A stretch of DNA of 64,000 nt from Mycobacterium intracellulare ATCC 13950. GTDB taxonomy: Bacteria; Actinomycetota; Actinomycetes; Mycobacteriales; Mycobacteriaceae. Both the position numbers and the translations under genes were made by a program. Position 1 is the first letter of the stretch; every line of letters begins with the position of its first letter. The stretch lies in contig NC_016946.1 of the NCBI RefSeq assembly GCF_000277125.1, positions 3,472,001 through 3,536,000 on the forward strand. The letters run 5' to 3'. The notes beneath the pieces were generated by a model. It did not search any database. It was not told the origin of the DNA and worked only from the letters and a program-made list of their open reading frames with translations. Below, piece by piece: positions 1-9,237 of this stretch.

Positions 1-95
1 CGGGCCGAGATCGCCATCAGCAAACGGGAGGCCGTCAGCAAAGCGTCGGTGATGACATCCAACGACTCGTCAACGGTCGCGTTGTCCGCTGTCAT
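1..95 (-). CDS. MarR-like regulator, N-terminus only (partial)
   Basis: The window holds only the first 31 or so codons, from an ATG at 95 running off the left edge. The peptide begins MTADNATVDESLDVITDALL and continues with a hydrophobic amphipathic helix (TASRLLMAISAR), as in the first dimerisation helix of mycobacterial MarR-family regulators. Known family role: dimeric winged-helix repressor, often of adjacent genes. In M. tuberculosis a MarR-type gene (Rv1404) lies near priA, which supports the call. The 128 bp between it and priA could hold its promoter. The winged-helix domain lies outside the window, so this rests on one helix and synteny. Confidence 0.55.
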   Translation of the reverse strand, partial: MTADNATVDESLDVITDALLTASRLLMAISA

Positions 96-223
96 ATCGC
101 CCCTCCCCGGATTGTTTCCGGCCTCTCGGCGGCTAAGGAATAGAAAGTGTAGCAACCTTCGAATGTCGTAAACAGGAAATATTGCATGCACATACTGTCG
201 CCCAGGGTAACGGTTTGTGACCG

Positions 224-2236
224 CTAGCCGATGTGCAGCGGATCGATCTGGACCCGGGCGGGCTCATGGGTTTGCCGGGCGCTGAGCACACCGACGCCGC
301 GGCGCAGCGCGGCCGCCAGCGCCAGGCCCTGCCGGCGGGGCACGCGCACCAGCATTCTCGTCACCGCCACGCCCGCCGGGGTCCCGGCCGGGCGGCGCAC
401 GCCGGCCGGCAGGTCCACCGGCCCGAGCAGGTCGGCTTCCAGTTCGGCGAGCCGGACCTCGCCGAGCAGCGCGGTCACCGCGTCGGGCGTTCCGTCGATG
501 GCCGCCATGTGCACGCTCGGCGGCAGGCCCACCTCGGCGCGGGCGGTCAGTTCCGCTTCCGCGTGCCCCACCGGATCCCAGCGGATCAGCGATTGCACTG
601 TGGGAAGCGATGATTCGGCGATCACCAGCACCACGCCGCCGTCGCCGCGAGCACGCACCAGCGCGGCGGCGCTCATCCAGCGCCACAACGCGTCCTCGGC
701 GGCGCGCAGATCCTGCCGGCCCAGCAGCGCCCACGTGTCCAACAGCAGCGCCGCCCCGTAACCACCGGACGCGCGCGGTTCGGCCCCCGGGGTGGCGACC
801 ACCAGGGCCGGTCCGGGCGCGACCTCGGGCACGACGCCATCGCCCGACGAGGTGATCACCGCCGTGCCCGGAAACGCGCGGCCGAGCTCTTCGGCGGTGC
901 GGCGGGCCCCGACGACCACGGCGCGCACCGCGTCCGAACCGCAGCGCGCGCACCGGCGGGTCGGGTCGATCCGCCCGCACCAGCGGCAGAGCAGCGCGGC
1001 GCCCCCTTCCTGCAGCGACAGCGGCCCGGTGCAGTGCCGGCACCGGGCGATGGTGCGGCAGCGCGCACACGCCAGCGACGGGACGTATCCGCGCCGCGGC
1101 ACCTGCACCAGTACCGGAGTCCCGGCCTGCAACGCCGAGCGGGCCGCGCGCAGCGCGATCGAGGGAATGCGCGCCGTGCGGGCCGCCGGGTCGCGCTCGT
1201 CGGCGTAGCCGGTGTCGTCGAGCGCGCTCACCCGCGGGGTGCGGGCGCGCACCACGGGCCGCGCCGCGACGATGTCGTGCGCCCATCCGCTGCGCACCAG
1301 CGCGTGGGCCTCCGCGGTGCGCGCGTAGCCGCCGATCAGGGCCGCGCACCGGGCCTGGTGCGCGCGCAGCATCGCCACCTCGCGGGCGTGCGGATACGGG
1401 GCCCGCGGCTCGGCCAGGCTGTCGTCGGCGTCGGCCCACACCATGACCAGGCCCAGGTCGCTCAGCGGCGCGAACACCGCGCTGCGGGTGCCGATCACCA
1501 GCCGCGCGGTGCCCCGCAGCGCCGCCAGCCAGCGGCGATACCGGGCCGCGGGGCCCAGACCCGCCGACAGGGCGACCACGCTGCCCTCGTCGATCCGTGT
1601 CGTCGCCGCCCGCCACAGGGCGTCCAGGTCGCGCTGGTCGGGAACGATCGCCAGCGCGGACCGGCCGGCCCGCACCGTTTGGGCGGCGGCCTCGGCGAAT
1701 CGGTCGGTCCACGGCTCGCCCGGCAGCGCCTGCCAGACGGCCCGGGCGGCCCGCGACTCGGCCAGCGCGGCCAGGAATTGAGCGCCCCGCCCGTAGCCGT
1801 CCCAGCCCGCGGGGTCGACGGGGTCCGGGATCGCCGGGCCCGGCGGGTCCCGGCTCACGGCGGGCTCCCGCTCCACCCTGGCGTGGCGGGCCGGCACGGC
1901 CAGCCGCAAGACGTCGGGACGGGTGCCCGCGTAGCGCGCGGCCACGGCGTCGACCAGCCGGCGGATCTCGGGGGTGAGCACCGGTTCGGCCGACACGACG
2001 CGGTCCAGCCAGCCCAGCTTGCCCGGGTGGTCGGTGTCGGCGCGGCGCTCCAGCACGAACCCGTCGACCAGCCGGCCATGGAAACGCACCCGGACCCGCA
2101 CCCCGGGCTGGGCATCGTCGGACTGCTCGGCCGACACCAGATAGTCGAACTCGCGGTCCAGGTGCGGCACGGACAGCATCGGCAGCACGCGGGCGATGGG
2201 TTCCACTTCGACCGGCGTGCGCGCGCTGGGGCTCAC
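224..2236 (-). CDS. priA: PriA-like primosomal protein N' with degenerate helicase motifs
   Basis: 670 aa, GTG start. In E. coli PriA is the 3'-5' helicase that reloads replisomes at stalled forks. The N-terminal DNA-binding part (about 1-110) is recognisable. Two Cys clusters for zinc (CARC/CRHC and CRWC/CARC, about residues 385-430) are intact. The ATPase motifs are not: where Walker A should be there is PGEPWTDRF, and where the DEEH box should be there is WADADDS. Actinobacterial PriA proteins are known to be degenerate in this way, so the protein probably acts as a structural restart factor rather than a helicase. Upstream lies the YhhN-type membrane gene on the same strand. Confidence 0.9.
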   Translation of the reverse strand: MSPSARTPVEVEPIARVLPMLSVPHLDREFDYLVSAEQSDDAQPGVRVRVRFHGRLVDGFVLERRADTDHPGKLGWLDRVVSAEPVLTPEIRRLVDAVAARYAGTRPDVLRLAVPARHARVEREPAVSRDPPGPAIPDPVDPAGWDGYGRGAQFLAALAESRAARAVWQALPGEPWTDRFAEAAAQTVRAGRSALAIVPDQRDLDALWRAATTRIDEGSVVALSAGLGPAARYRRWLAALRGTARLVIGTRSAVFAPLSDLGLVMVWADADDSLAEPRAPYPHAREVAMLRAHQARCAALIGGYARTAEAHALVRSGWAHDIVAARPVVRARTPRVSALDDTGYADERDPAARTARIPSIALRAARSALQAGTPVLVQVPRRGYVPSLACARCRTIARCRHCTGPLSLQEGGAALLCRWCGRIDPTRRCARCGSDAVRAVVVGARRTAEELGRAFPGTAVITSSGDGVVPEVAPGPALVVATPGAEPRASGGYGAALLLDTWALLGRQDLRAAEDALWRWMSAAALVRARGDGGVVLVIAESSLPTVQSLIRWDPVGHAEAELTARAEVGLPPSVHMAAIDGTPDAVTALLGEVRLAELEADLLGPVDLPAGVRRPAGTPAGVAVTRMLVRVPRRQGLALAAALRRGVGVLSARQTHEPARVQIDPLHIG

Positions 2237-2316
2237 GGCGCCCTCGGGCCGCGAATCATGGTGCTATCCAATGCCTTTACCGTCCGGCCCGCAGCGTACC
2301 GGCGACCACCGACAGA

Positions 2317-3087
2317 TCAGCCTTCGGCGGGCGCCGCGGCGTCCCCGCCGTCCTGGCCGGGAAGCTCGCGGCCGAAGAAGAATCCCGCCGTGATCAGGAT
2401 CTGGGCCGCCGCGTACGACCACCAGATCGGCACGGCGAGCGCCTCGTTGCCCAGGATGAAGCGGCTGATCGCGATCATCGAATCCGAGGCCGCGAAACAC
2501 ACCGCCCCCACCGCCGTCCAGATCGTCGGCATTTTCGCCAGCAGCGCCGTGCACACCATCGCGGTCAGCACCACGATGTAGACCGTCACCGGCAACGTCA
2601 GCTTGTCCGGGCCCAGGTGCGGCCAAAACCACACCAGCAGCGCGATCGACACCAGGCACATCAGGACCACCGCGGCGATCCGGAGCGCCGCGGGCCGCTC
2701 GGCTTGCGACGACCACGACAGCGGGGGAACCAGCGGCAGCAGGGCACCGATGAAACACATGTGCGCCAACAGGAATGCCGCCAGGCCGATCTCGAAGGAC
2801 AGCGTCCACCACGGGATCGCGAGCACCCAGTCGCCCAGGGCCGACAACAGCAGGGCCGGCATCAGCCACCGCCGCTCCCGTACGCATCCGTGCCCGGCGG
2901 CGGCGAGCATCAGCAGGATCGCCATCGAGGCCTTGAACGCCGGCTGCAGCACCCAGTGCCCGGTCAGCTCCATTCCGGGCGGCGAGCGCAGCGCCAGCAC
3001 GGTCAGGTAGATGCCGTAGCCGAGGGCCACCCAGCCGGCCACCACCCAGGCGCCGGCCACCAGACGAGGTGCGTACGGTACGTCCAT
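2317..3087 (-). CDS. YhhN/TMEM86 family membrane protein
   Basis: 256 aa from the ATG at 3087 ([10 protein letters not shown]). The frame stays open upstream, but that extension is Arg/Ser-rich and antisense to the esterase gene. The protein shows about eight hydrophobic segments. It has the family-type acidic residues within membrane helices ([19 protein letters not shown]). Eukaryotic TMEM86 members are lysoplasmalogenases; the bacterial role is less clear, so only membership in the family is claimed. It matches Rv1401 in position, next to priA. Its ATG overlaps the ATG of the divergent esterase gene (CATG at 3085-3088), so the two share a minimal bidirectional promoter region. Confidence 0.8.
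   Translation of the reverse strand: MDVPYAPRLVAGAWVVAGWVALGYGIYLTVLALRSPPGMELTGHWVLQPAFKASMAILLMLAAAGHGCVRERRWLMPALLLSALGDWVLAIPWWTLSFEIGLAAFLLAHMCFIGALLPLVPPLSWSSQAERPAALRIAAVVLMCLVSIALLVWFWPHLGPDKLTLPVTVYIVVLTAMVCTALLAKMPTIWTAVGAVCFAASDSMIAISRFILGNEALAVPIWWSYAAAQILITAGFFFGRELPGQDGGDAAAPAEG
3074..3079 (+). promoter_or_regulatory. -10 box of leaderless promoter for the esterase
   Basis: TACGGT followed by six bases and then the ATG at 3086. A mycobacterial TANNNT -10 at this spacing puts the transcription start on the A of ATG. There is no Shine-Dalgarno. No clear -35 was seen. Confidence 0.5.
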
Positions 3088-4051
3088 GCCCAGCTTGGAT
3101 AACACAGCCGACGAGAAACCCGCGATCGACCCCATCCTGCAGAAGGTACTGGACGCGGTTCCCTTCCGGCTATCCACCGAGGACGGCATCGACGCGGCGC
3201 GCCAGCGGTTCCGCGACCTGCCGCGCAGGCCGCTGCATCCCGAGCTGCGGGTCGAGGACCGCACGATTGCCGGCCCCGCCGGGCCGGTCGCGATCCGGAT
3301 CTATTGGCCGCCAAGCCATTCCGACGGTCAAACCGGGGCGCCCGTCGTGTTGTTCTTCCATGGCGGCGGCTTCGTGATCGGCGACCTCGACACCCACGAC
3401 GGCACGGCGCGCCAGCATGCCGTCGGCGCCGACGCGATCGTGGTGTCGGTCGACTACCGGCTCGCGCCCGAGCACCCCTACCCCGGCGCGGTCGAAGACG
3501 CGTGGGCGGCAACGCTTTGGGTCGCCGGGCACGCCGCCGACCTGCACGGCGACCCGGGCCGGATGGCCGTCGCCGGGGATTCGGCCGGCGGCACGATCGC
3601 CGCCGCGGTCGCGCAGCGGGCACGCGATCACGGCGGACCGGCCCTGAAATTCCAGTTGTTGTGGTACCCGTCGACCATGTGGGACGCCACGCTGCCGTCC
3701 TTCGCCGAGAACGCCACCGCGCCGATCCTCGACGTCAGGGCCGTCGCCGAGTTCTCCCGTTGGTACGCGGGCGAAGTCGACCTGTCCGACCCGCCGTCGG
3801 ACATGGCGCCGGGGCGCGCGAAGGACCTGAGCAACCTGGCGCCGGCCTACATCGGCGTCGCCGGCTATGACCCGCTGCGCGACGACGGCATCCGGTACGG
3901 CGAACTGCTGGCGGCTGCCGGGGTCGCCGCCGAGGTGCACAACGCCGAGACGCTGGTGCACGGCTACCTGGGCTACGCCGGTGTGGTGCCCGCGGCCACC
4001 GCGGCGCTCGAGCGCGGCCTGGCGGCGCTGCGAACCGCCCTGCGGGGCTGA
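3086..4051 (+). CDS. lipH: HSL-family carboxylesterase/lipase (LipH/LipI type)
   Basis: 321 aa. Alpha/beta-hydrolase of the hormone-sensitive-lipase group, hydrolysing short-chain carboxylic esters. Oxyanion motif HGGG at 92-95, nucleophile motif GDSAGG with Ser166, acid Asp262 (YDPLRDD) and His292 (VHGY) are all present. M. tuberculosis has two tandem paralogues here (lipH and lipI); this genome has one, so the exact orthologue is uncertain. The start is supported by a -10 box six bases upstream and by length agreement with LipH. The next gene, a monooxygenase, starts 22 bp after the stop with its own -10 box. Confidence 0.88.
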   Translation: MPSLDNTADEKPAIDPILQKVLDAVPFRLSTEDGIDAARQRFRDLPRRPLHPELRVEDRTIAGPAGPVAIRIYWPPSHSDGQTGAPVVLFFHGGGFVIGDLDTHDGTARQHAVGADAIVVSVDYRLAPEHPYPGAVEDAWAATLWVAGHAADLHGDPGRMAVAGDSAGGTIAAAVAQRARDHGGPALKFQLLWYPSTMWDATLPSFAENATAPILDVRAVAEFSRWYAGEVDLSDPPSDMAPGRAKDLSNLAPAYIGVAGYDPLRDDGIRYGELLAAAGVAAEVHNAETLVHGYLGYAGVVPAATAALERGLAALRTALRG

Positions 4052-4061
4052 GCCCGGGGCG

Positions 4062-4067
4062 TACGGT
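4062..4067 (+). promoter_or_regulatory. -10 box of leaderless promoter for the monooxygenase
   Basis: TACGGT, six bases (gagttc), then ATG at 4074. It is nearly identical to the box before the esterase gene. Confidence 0.5.
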
Positions 4068-4073
4068 GAGTTC

Positions 4074-5585
4074 ATGACGGAGCGCACCTTCGCCCGGATG
4101 GACGGGGAAACCCCCGATTACCACACGCTGATCATCGGTGCCGGATTCTCCGGCATCGGCGCCGCCATCAACCTCGACAAGGCGGGGCTGCCCGATTACC
4201 TGGTGCTCGAGGCCGGCGACGGGGTCGGCGGCACCTGGCACTGGAACACCTATCCCGGTATCGCGGTGGACATTCCGTCGTTCTCCTACCAGTTCTCCTT
4301 CGAGCAGAGCCGGCACTGGTCGCGCACCTACGCGCCGGGCCGCGAGCTCAAGGCCTACGCCGAACACTGCGCCGACAAGTACGGCGTCCGCTCGCGGATC
4401 CGGTTCAACACCAAGGTGCAGGCGGCCGACTTCGACGACGAGCGCGGGCTGTGGCGGGTGCAGACCGACCCCGGCGGCGAAGTCACGGCGAGGTTTTTGA
4501 TCAGCGCCTGCGGCGTGCTGACGGTGCCGAACCTGCCCGACATCGACGGCGTGGACTCGTTCGCCGGCGTCACGATGCACACCGCGCGGTGGGATCACGG
4601 CCAGGATTTGCGCGGCAAGCGCGTCGCGGTGATCGGCACCGGCGCGTCGGCCGTGCAGGTGATCCCCGAGATCGCGCCAATTGTCTCGTCGCTCACCGTG
4701 TTTCAGCGCACCCCGATCTGGTGTTTCCCGAAGCTGGACGTCCCGCTGCCCGCGCCGGCGCGCTGGGCGATGCGCATCCCGGGCGGCAAGGCGCTGCAGC
4801 GGCTGCTCAGCCAGGCGTACGTGGAACTGACCTTCCCGATCTCGGCGCACTACTTCACGGTGATCCCGCTGGCCAAGAGGATGGCCACGCTGGGACGCGC
4901 CTATCTGCGGCGGCAGGTCCGCGACCCGGTGGTGCGCGAGCAACTCACCCCGCGCTACGCCGTCGGCTGCAAGCGCCCCGGCTTCCACAACGGCTACCTG
5001 GCCACGTTCAACCGCGACAACGTGCGCCTGATCACCGAACCGATCGACAAGATCACGCCCGACGCGGTGGCGACCACCGACGGCGAAACCCACGAGATCG
5101 ACGTGCTCATCTTGGCGACCGGCTTCAAGGTGATGGACCCCGACAGCGTCCCCACGTTCGCGGTCACGGGCAGCGGCGGTCGCTCGTTGAGCCGGTTCTG
5201 GGACGAGCACCGCTTGCAGGCCTACGAGGGCGTCACCGTTCCGGGCTTCCCCAACCTGTTCACGGTGTTCGGCCCGTACGGTTACGTCGGCTCTTCGTAT
5301 TTCGCGCTCATCGAGGCGCAGACCCATCACATCGTGCGGTGCCTCAAGCGGGCGGAGCGCCTGGGCGCGACCCGCGTCGAGGTGAGCGAGGAAGCCAACG
5401 ACCGCTACTTCGCCGAGATGATGCGCCGGCGGCACCGGCAGATCTTCTGGCAGGACAGTTGCCGGCTGGCCAACAGCTATTACTTCGACAAGAACGGCGA
5501 CGTGCCGCTGCGGCCGGGCACCACCCCGGAGGTGTACTGGCGCAGCCGGCGATTCGATCTGGACGACTACCGCTTCACCGGCTAG
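4074..5585 (+). CDS. Flavin-containing Baeyer-Villiger-type monooxygenase
   Basis: 503 aa. The class B flavoprotein monooxygenase fingerprint is visible: FAD-binding GAGFSG at 22-27, the Baeyer-Villiger motif FAGVTMHTARWD about residues 162-173, and the NADPH-binding GTGASA just after it. Such enzymes insert oxygen next to a ketone or oxidise N/S heteroatoms; the substrate here is unknown. It resembles Rv1393c and the EthA group. An open frame extends upstream into the esterase gene, but the ATG at 4074 has a -10 box at leaderless spacing and fits the family N-terminus. The downstream PNPOx-like gene is separated by 20 bp. Confidence 0.87.
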   Translation: MTERTFARMDGETPDYHTLIIGAGFSGIGAAINLDKAGLPDYLVLEAGDGVGGTWHWNTYPGIAVDIPSFSYQFSFEQSRHWSRTYAPGRELKAYAEHCADKYGVRSRIRFNTKVQAADFDDERGLWRVQTDPGGEVTARFLISACGVLTVPNLPDIDGVDSFAGVTMHTARWDHGQDLRGKRVAVIGTGASAVQVIPEIAPIVSSLTVFQRTPIWCFPKLDVPLPAPARWAMRIPGGKALQRLLSQAYVELTFPISAHYFTVIPLAKRMATLGRAYLRRQVRDPVVREQLTPRYAVGCKRPGFHNGYLATFNRDNVRLITEPIDKITPDAVATTDGETHEIDVLILATGFKVMDPDSVPTFAVTGSGGRSLSRFWDEHRLQAYEGVTVPGFPNLFTVFGPYGYVGSSYFALIEAQTHHIVRCLKRAERLGATRVEVSEEANDRYFAEMMRRRHRQIFWQDSCRLANSYYFDKNGDVPLRPGTTPEVYWRSRRFDLDDYRFTG

Positions 5586-5593
5586 CTAGCGGT

Positions 5594-5599
5594 TACGCT
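5594..5599 (+). promoter_or_regulatory. -10 box of leaderless promoter for the PNPOx-like gene
   Basis: TACGCT, six bases (gcacgg), then GTG at 5606. It begins 9 bases after the end of the monooxygenase gene, so the downstream gene can be transcribed independently. Confidence 0.5.
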
Positions 5600-5605
5600 G
5601 CACGG

Positions 5606-6172
5606 GTGGCGAAGGAATTTGACAGCATCGACGAGTCGCTGCGCGACTTCATCCGCGAACAGGCCGTGTTCTTCGTCGCCACCGCGCCCTCCGAGGGAGG
5701 ACGAATCAACATGTCCCCCAAGGGATATTGCGACACGTTCGCGGTGCTCGACGAGCGCACCGTGGCCTACCTGGACCTGTTCGGCAGCGGCGTGGAGACC
5801 ATCGCCCATCTGCGCGACAACGGCCGCATCACTGTCATGTTCTGCTCGTTCACCCGCAACTCGCGGATCCTGCGGCTGTTCGGCACTGGGCGGGTGATCC
5901 GGCCCGACGACGCCGAATTCACCGATCTCATCACGCATTTCGGTGACCGGCATGCGGGGATCCGCGCCATCATCGTGGTCGATGTGGAGCGGATCGCCGA
6001 CGCGTGCGGATTCGCGGTGCCCTACTACGAGCTGGTCGACGAGCGACCGGTCCTCAACGCGTATCACCACAAGGCGCCCGACGAGGCCTACACCCGGCTG
6101 ATCAACCGCAACCGGCGCAGCATCGACGGGCTGCCCGCGCTCGATTCCGACCACCCGGGGCCACCGCGGTGA
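5606..6172 (+). CDS. Pyridoxamine-5'-phosphate-oxidase-like split-barrel protein
   Basis: 188 aa with a GTG start. It has the PNPOx-like flavin split-barrel pattern: FFVATAPSEGGRINMSPKGYC (residues 17-37), the strand VAYLDLFGSG, and NGRITVMFCSF. Relatives bind FMN, F420 or heme and act on varied substrates; true PNPOx C-terminal substrate residues were not seen, so vitamin B6 synthesis is not claimed. The long upstream frame overlapping the monooxygenase is rejected because the GTG has a well-placed -10 box. It ends convergently with metK, separated by two small hairpins. Confidence 0.78.
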   Translation: MAKEFDSIDESLRDFIREQAVFFVATAPSEGGRINMSPKGYCDTFAVLDERTVAYLDLFGSGVETIAHLRDNGRITVMFCSFTRNSRILRLFGTGRVIRPDDAEFTDLITHFGDRHAGIRAIIVVDVERIADACGFAVPYYELVDERPVLNAYHHKAPDEAYTRLINRNRRSIDGLPALDSDHPGPPR

Positions 6173-6177
6173 CCCGT

Positions 6178-6233
6178 CGAACGTGACACTGTGGTCACGC
6201 TCGGCGCCGAACGTGACTGCGACGTCACATTCG
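6178..6233. terminator. Two tandem hairpins between convergent genes
   Basis: Two copies of a CGAACGTGAC arm followed by a 6-base loop and a near-complementary arm, at 6178-6203 and 6208-6233, exactly 30 bp apart. Each stem is about 10 bp with one imperfect pair. They lie between the stop of the PNPOx-like gene (6172) and the stop of metK (6248). No U-tract follows, as is usual for mycobacterial terminators. Bidirectional termination is inferred from position. Confidence 0.45.
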
Positions 6234-6247
6234 AGGCGGCGGGCAAC

Positions 6248-7459
6248 CTAGATGGCGCGCTTGAGGTCGTCGACCTTGTTCAGCTGCTCCCAGGGCAGTT
6301 CGACGTCGGTGCGGCCGAAGTGCCCGTAGGCGGCGGTCTGCGCGTAGATCGGGCGCAGCAGGTCCAGGTCGCGGATGATCGCGCCGGGACGCAGGTCGAA
6401 CACCTCCGGGACGATCTTCTCGATCTTGACCGGGTCGACGGTCGCGGTCCCGAAGGTCTCGATGAACAGCCCGACCGGCGCCGCCTTGCCGATGGCGTAG
6501 GCCACCTGCACCTCGACCCGCTCCGCGAGCCCGGCGGCGACGATGTTCTTGGCCACCCAGCGCATCGCGTACGCCGCCGAGCGGTCCACCTTGGACGGGT
6601 CCTTGCCGGAGAACGCCCCGCCGCCGTGCCGCGCCCAGCCGCCGTAGGTGTCGACGATGATCTTGCGGCCGGTCAGCCCGGCGTCGCCCATCGGGCCGCC
6701 GACGACGAACTTGCCGGTCGGGTTGACCAGCAGCCGCGTCGAGGAGGTGTCCAGCGTGTCGTGCGCCAGGTCGTTGAGCACGGTGTTGAGCACCTTTTCC
6801 CGGATGTCGGGGGTCAGGGTGTTCTCCAGGTCGATGTCGGCCGCGTGCTGGGTGGAGATGACCACGGTGTCCAGCCGGACCGGGACGTCGTCCTCGAATT
6901 CGATGGTGACCTGCGTCTTGCCGTCGGGGCGCAGGTAGGGCAGCACGCCGTTCTTGCGGACCTCGGTCAGCCGGCGCGACAGGCGGTGGGCCAGCGCGAT
7001 GGGCAGCGGCATCCGCTCGGGGGTGTCGTTGATCGCGTAGCCGAACATCAGGCCCTGGTCGCCGGCGCCCTGCGCGTCAAGCGGGTCGGCGGCTCCCTCG
7101 ACGCGGGTCTCGTGGGCGGTGTCGACGCCCTGGGCGATGTCGGGCGACTGCGCGCCGATACCGATGTTGACCCCGCAGGACGCCCCGTCGAAGCCCTTGT
7201 CCGACGAGTCGTAGCCGATGTCGAGGATGCGCTCGCGGACCGTGTTGGTGATGTCGGCGAAGGCCTCCTTGGCCGTCGTCGTCACCTCGCCGACCACGTG
7301 CACCTGCCCGGTGGTCACCAGGGTCTCAACCGCGACGCGTGAGCGGGGGTCCTGCGCCAGCAGGGCGTCGAGGACCGAGTCGCTGATCGCGTCACAGATC
7401 TTGTCGGGATGTCCCTCAGTCACCGACTCACTGGTAAACAGGCGACCCTTTTCGCTCAT
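6248..7459 (-). CDS. metK: S-adenosylmethionine synthetase
   Basis: 403 aa, the usual MetK length. Makes S-adenosylmethionine from methionine and ATP in the cytoplasm. The family signatures are intact: GHPDK at 16-20, [12 protein letters not shown] (about 130), and the P-loop-like [19 protein letters not shown] (about 270-290) that binds the triphosphate, followed by the C-terminal third domain. The ATG at 7459 is preceded by GGAAGGATT as ribosome-binding site and, 30 bp further up, by a consensus TATAAT. The upstream neighbour coaBC is 94 bp away on the same strand; SAM and CoA synthesis genes adjoin here as in M. tuberculosis. Confidence 0.97.
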   Translation of the reverse strand: MSEKGRLFTSESVTEGHPDKICDAISDSVLDALLAQDPRSRVAVETLVTTGQVHVVGEVTTTAKEAFADITNTVRERILDIGYDSSDKGFDGASCGVNIGIGAQSPDIAQGVDTAHETRVEGAADPLDAQGAGDQGLMFGYAINDTPERMPLPIALAHRLSRRLTEVRKNGVLPYLRPDGKTQVTIEFEDDVPVRLDTVVISTQHAADIDLENTLTPDIREKVLNTVLNDLAHDTLDTSSTRLLVNPTGKFVVGGPMGDAGLTGRKIIVDTYGGWARHGGGAFSGKDPSKVDRSAAYAMRWVAKNIVAAGLAERVEVQVAYAIGKAAPVGLFIETFGTATVDPVKIEKIVPEVFDLRPGAIIRDLDLLRPIYAQTAAYGHFGRTDVELPWEQLNKVDDLKRAI

Positions 7460-7489
7460 GCCAATCCTTCCAAATAGTTAGTCAACCGA

Positions 7490-7495
7490 ATTATA
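7490..7495 (-). promoter_or_regulatory. TATAAT -10 element of metK
   Basis: On the minus strand the sequence reads TATAAT, a perfect -10 hexamer, inside the small palindrome CCGATATAATTCGG. It implies a leader of about 25 nt carrying the metK Shine-Dalgarno. No good -35 is visible at 16-18 bp. No SAM-riboswitch-sized leader exists. Confidence 0.5.
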
Positions 7496-7553
7496 TCGGC
7501 CCGCATCAGCCCGGCCGGCACCCCGTCCCGGTGCCGGGAAGAACTCGACCGCT

Positions 7554-8816
7554 TTACCCGCTGTCCCCGTGCAGGAACGCGGCGATCGCATCCACGATAC
7601 GACTGGCCATCAATGTCTTGGAGCCGTGCTGCAGTGCGGACTCGGTGCCGTCGGAGGCCAGCAGCCAGCCGTCGTTGCTGTCCACCTCGAACGCGCGGCC
7701 CTCGCCGACGGCGTTGACCACCAGCAGATCGCAGCCCTTGCGCTGCAGCTTGGCCCGGGCGTGAAACAGCACGTCGCCGCTGGCGTCGCCGGTCTCGGCG
7801 GCAAAGCCGACGATGGCCCGCATGTTGGGCAACTGCCCGTGGGCGCGGGCCCGCACCGCCCCGGCGAGGACGTCGTCGTTGCGCACCAGCTCGATCGTCG
7901 GGGGCGCCGTCTCGTTCGAGGCGCTCTTTTTGATCTTGGCGGCGGCAACGTGCGCGGGCCGGAAGTCGGCGACCGCGGCGGCCATCACCAGCACGTCGGC
8001 CTCCGGGGCGCGCTTGGACACCGCGTCGCCCAGCTGGGCCGCGGAGCTGACGTGGACGACCTCGACACCGGCGGGATCGATCAGCCCGGCGGTGTGCCCG
8101 GCGATCAGGGTGACCTCGGCGCCGCGCTGGGCCGCCACCCGCGCCACGGCATAGCCCTGCTTGCCGGAGCTGCGGTTGCCGATGAAGCGCACGGGGTCGA
8201 CCGGTTCGCGGGTGCCGCCGGCGGTGACCAGCATCTTGCAGCCGGCGAGGTCGTAGGGCAGCGCGTCGTGGCGTTCCAGCAGCAGGTGGGCCAGGGTGGT
8301 GATCTCCTCGGCTTCGGGCAGCCGGCCCGACCCGCTGTCCGTCCCGGTGAGGCGCCCGGCGGCGGGCTCGAGCACCACCGCGCCCCGCCGGCGCAACGTG
8401 GCCACGTTGTCGACGGTGGCCGGGTGCAACCACATCTCGGTGTGCATGGCCGGCGCGAACAGCACCGGGCACCGGGCGGTGAGCAGCGTGGCGGTCAGCA
8501 GGTCGTCGGCGCGGCCGTGCACCGCGCGCGCCAGCAGATCCGCCGTGGCCGGGGCCACCACGACCAGGTCGGCCTGCTTGCCGAGCTGGACGTGCGGGAC
8601 CTCGGGAACGTCGTTGAAGACGCCGGTGTGCACCGGCTGACCGGAGAGCGCCTCAAAGGTGGCCGCGCCGACGAAACGCAGCGCGGACTCGGTCGGGATG
8701 ACCCGGACGGAATGGCCGGCCTCGGACAGCTGGCGGACGACGGTGCACGCCTTGTAGGCGGCGATGCCGCCGGAGACACCGACTACGACTCGTTTGGGGA
8801 TCCGCGTGCGGTCCAC
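7554..8816 (-). CDS. coaBC: Bifunctional CoaBC (PPC synthetase/PPC decarboxylase)
   Basis: 420 aa with a GTG start. The N-terminal flavin-dependent CoaC half (about 1-190) shows the start SGGIAAYK and the loop PAMHTEMW at 122-129. The C-terminal CoaB half (about 190-420) begins with VTAGGTREPVDPVRFIGN and SSGKQG, the nucleotide-binding signature. CoaB couples cysteine to 4'-phosphopantothenate and CoaC decarboxylates the product to 4'-phosphopantetheine. The stop of rpoZ lies 21 bp upstream, suggesting cotranscription of gmk-rpoZ-coaBC. Length agrees with mycobacterial Dfp. Confidence 0.95.
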   Translation of the reverse strand: MDRTRIPKRVVVGVSGGIAAYKACTVVRQLSEAGHSVRVIPTESALRFVGAATFEALSGQPVHTGVFNDVPEVPHVQLGKQADLVVVAPATADLLARAVHGRADDLLTATLLTARCPVLFAPAMHTEMWLHPATVDNVATLRRRGAVVLEPAAGRLTGTDSGSGRLPEAEEITTLAHLLLERHDALPYDLAGCKMLVTAGGTREPVDPVRFIGNRSSGKQGYAVARVAAQRGAEVTLIAGHTAGLIDPAGVEVVHVSSAAQLGDAVSKRAPEADVLVMAAAVADFRPAHVAAAKIKKSASNETAPPTIELVRNDDVLAGAVRARAHGQLPNMRAIVGFAAETGDASGDVLFHARAKLQRKGCDLLVVNAVGEGRAFEVDSNDGWLLASDGTESALQHGSKTLMASRIVDAIAAFLHGDSG

Positions 8817-8837
8817 AGCGCGCCCGGCCCGGCCCTG

Positions 8838-9179
<342 letters not shown>

Positions 9180-9237
9180 CTACGTTCGAAGGCGGGCCAG
9201 GGCCCAAAACGGCTGATCGCCGGCGAAAAGTCGGTGC

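Noticed and set aside
3735..5435. 566-residue minus-strand frame across the esterase and monooxygenase
   Set aside because: Low-complexity shadow peptide opposite two genes with full catalytic motifs.
7460..7553. SAM riboswitch before metK
   Set aside because: The TATAAT box leaves only about 25 nt of leader, too short for any known SAM riboswitch.
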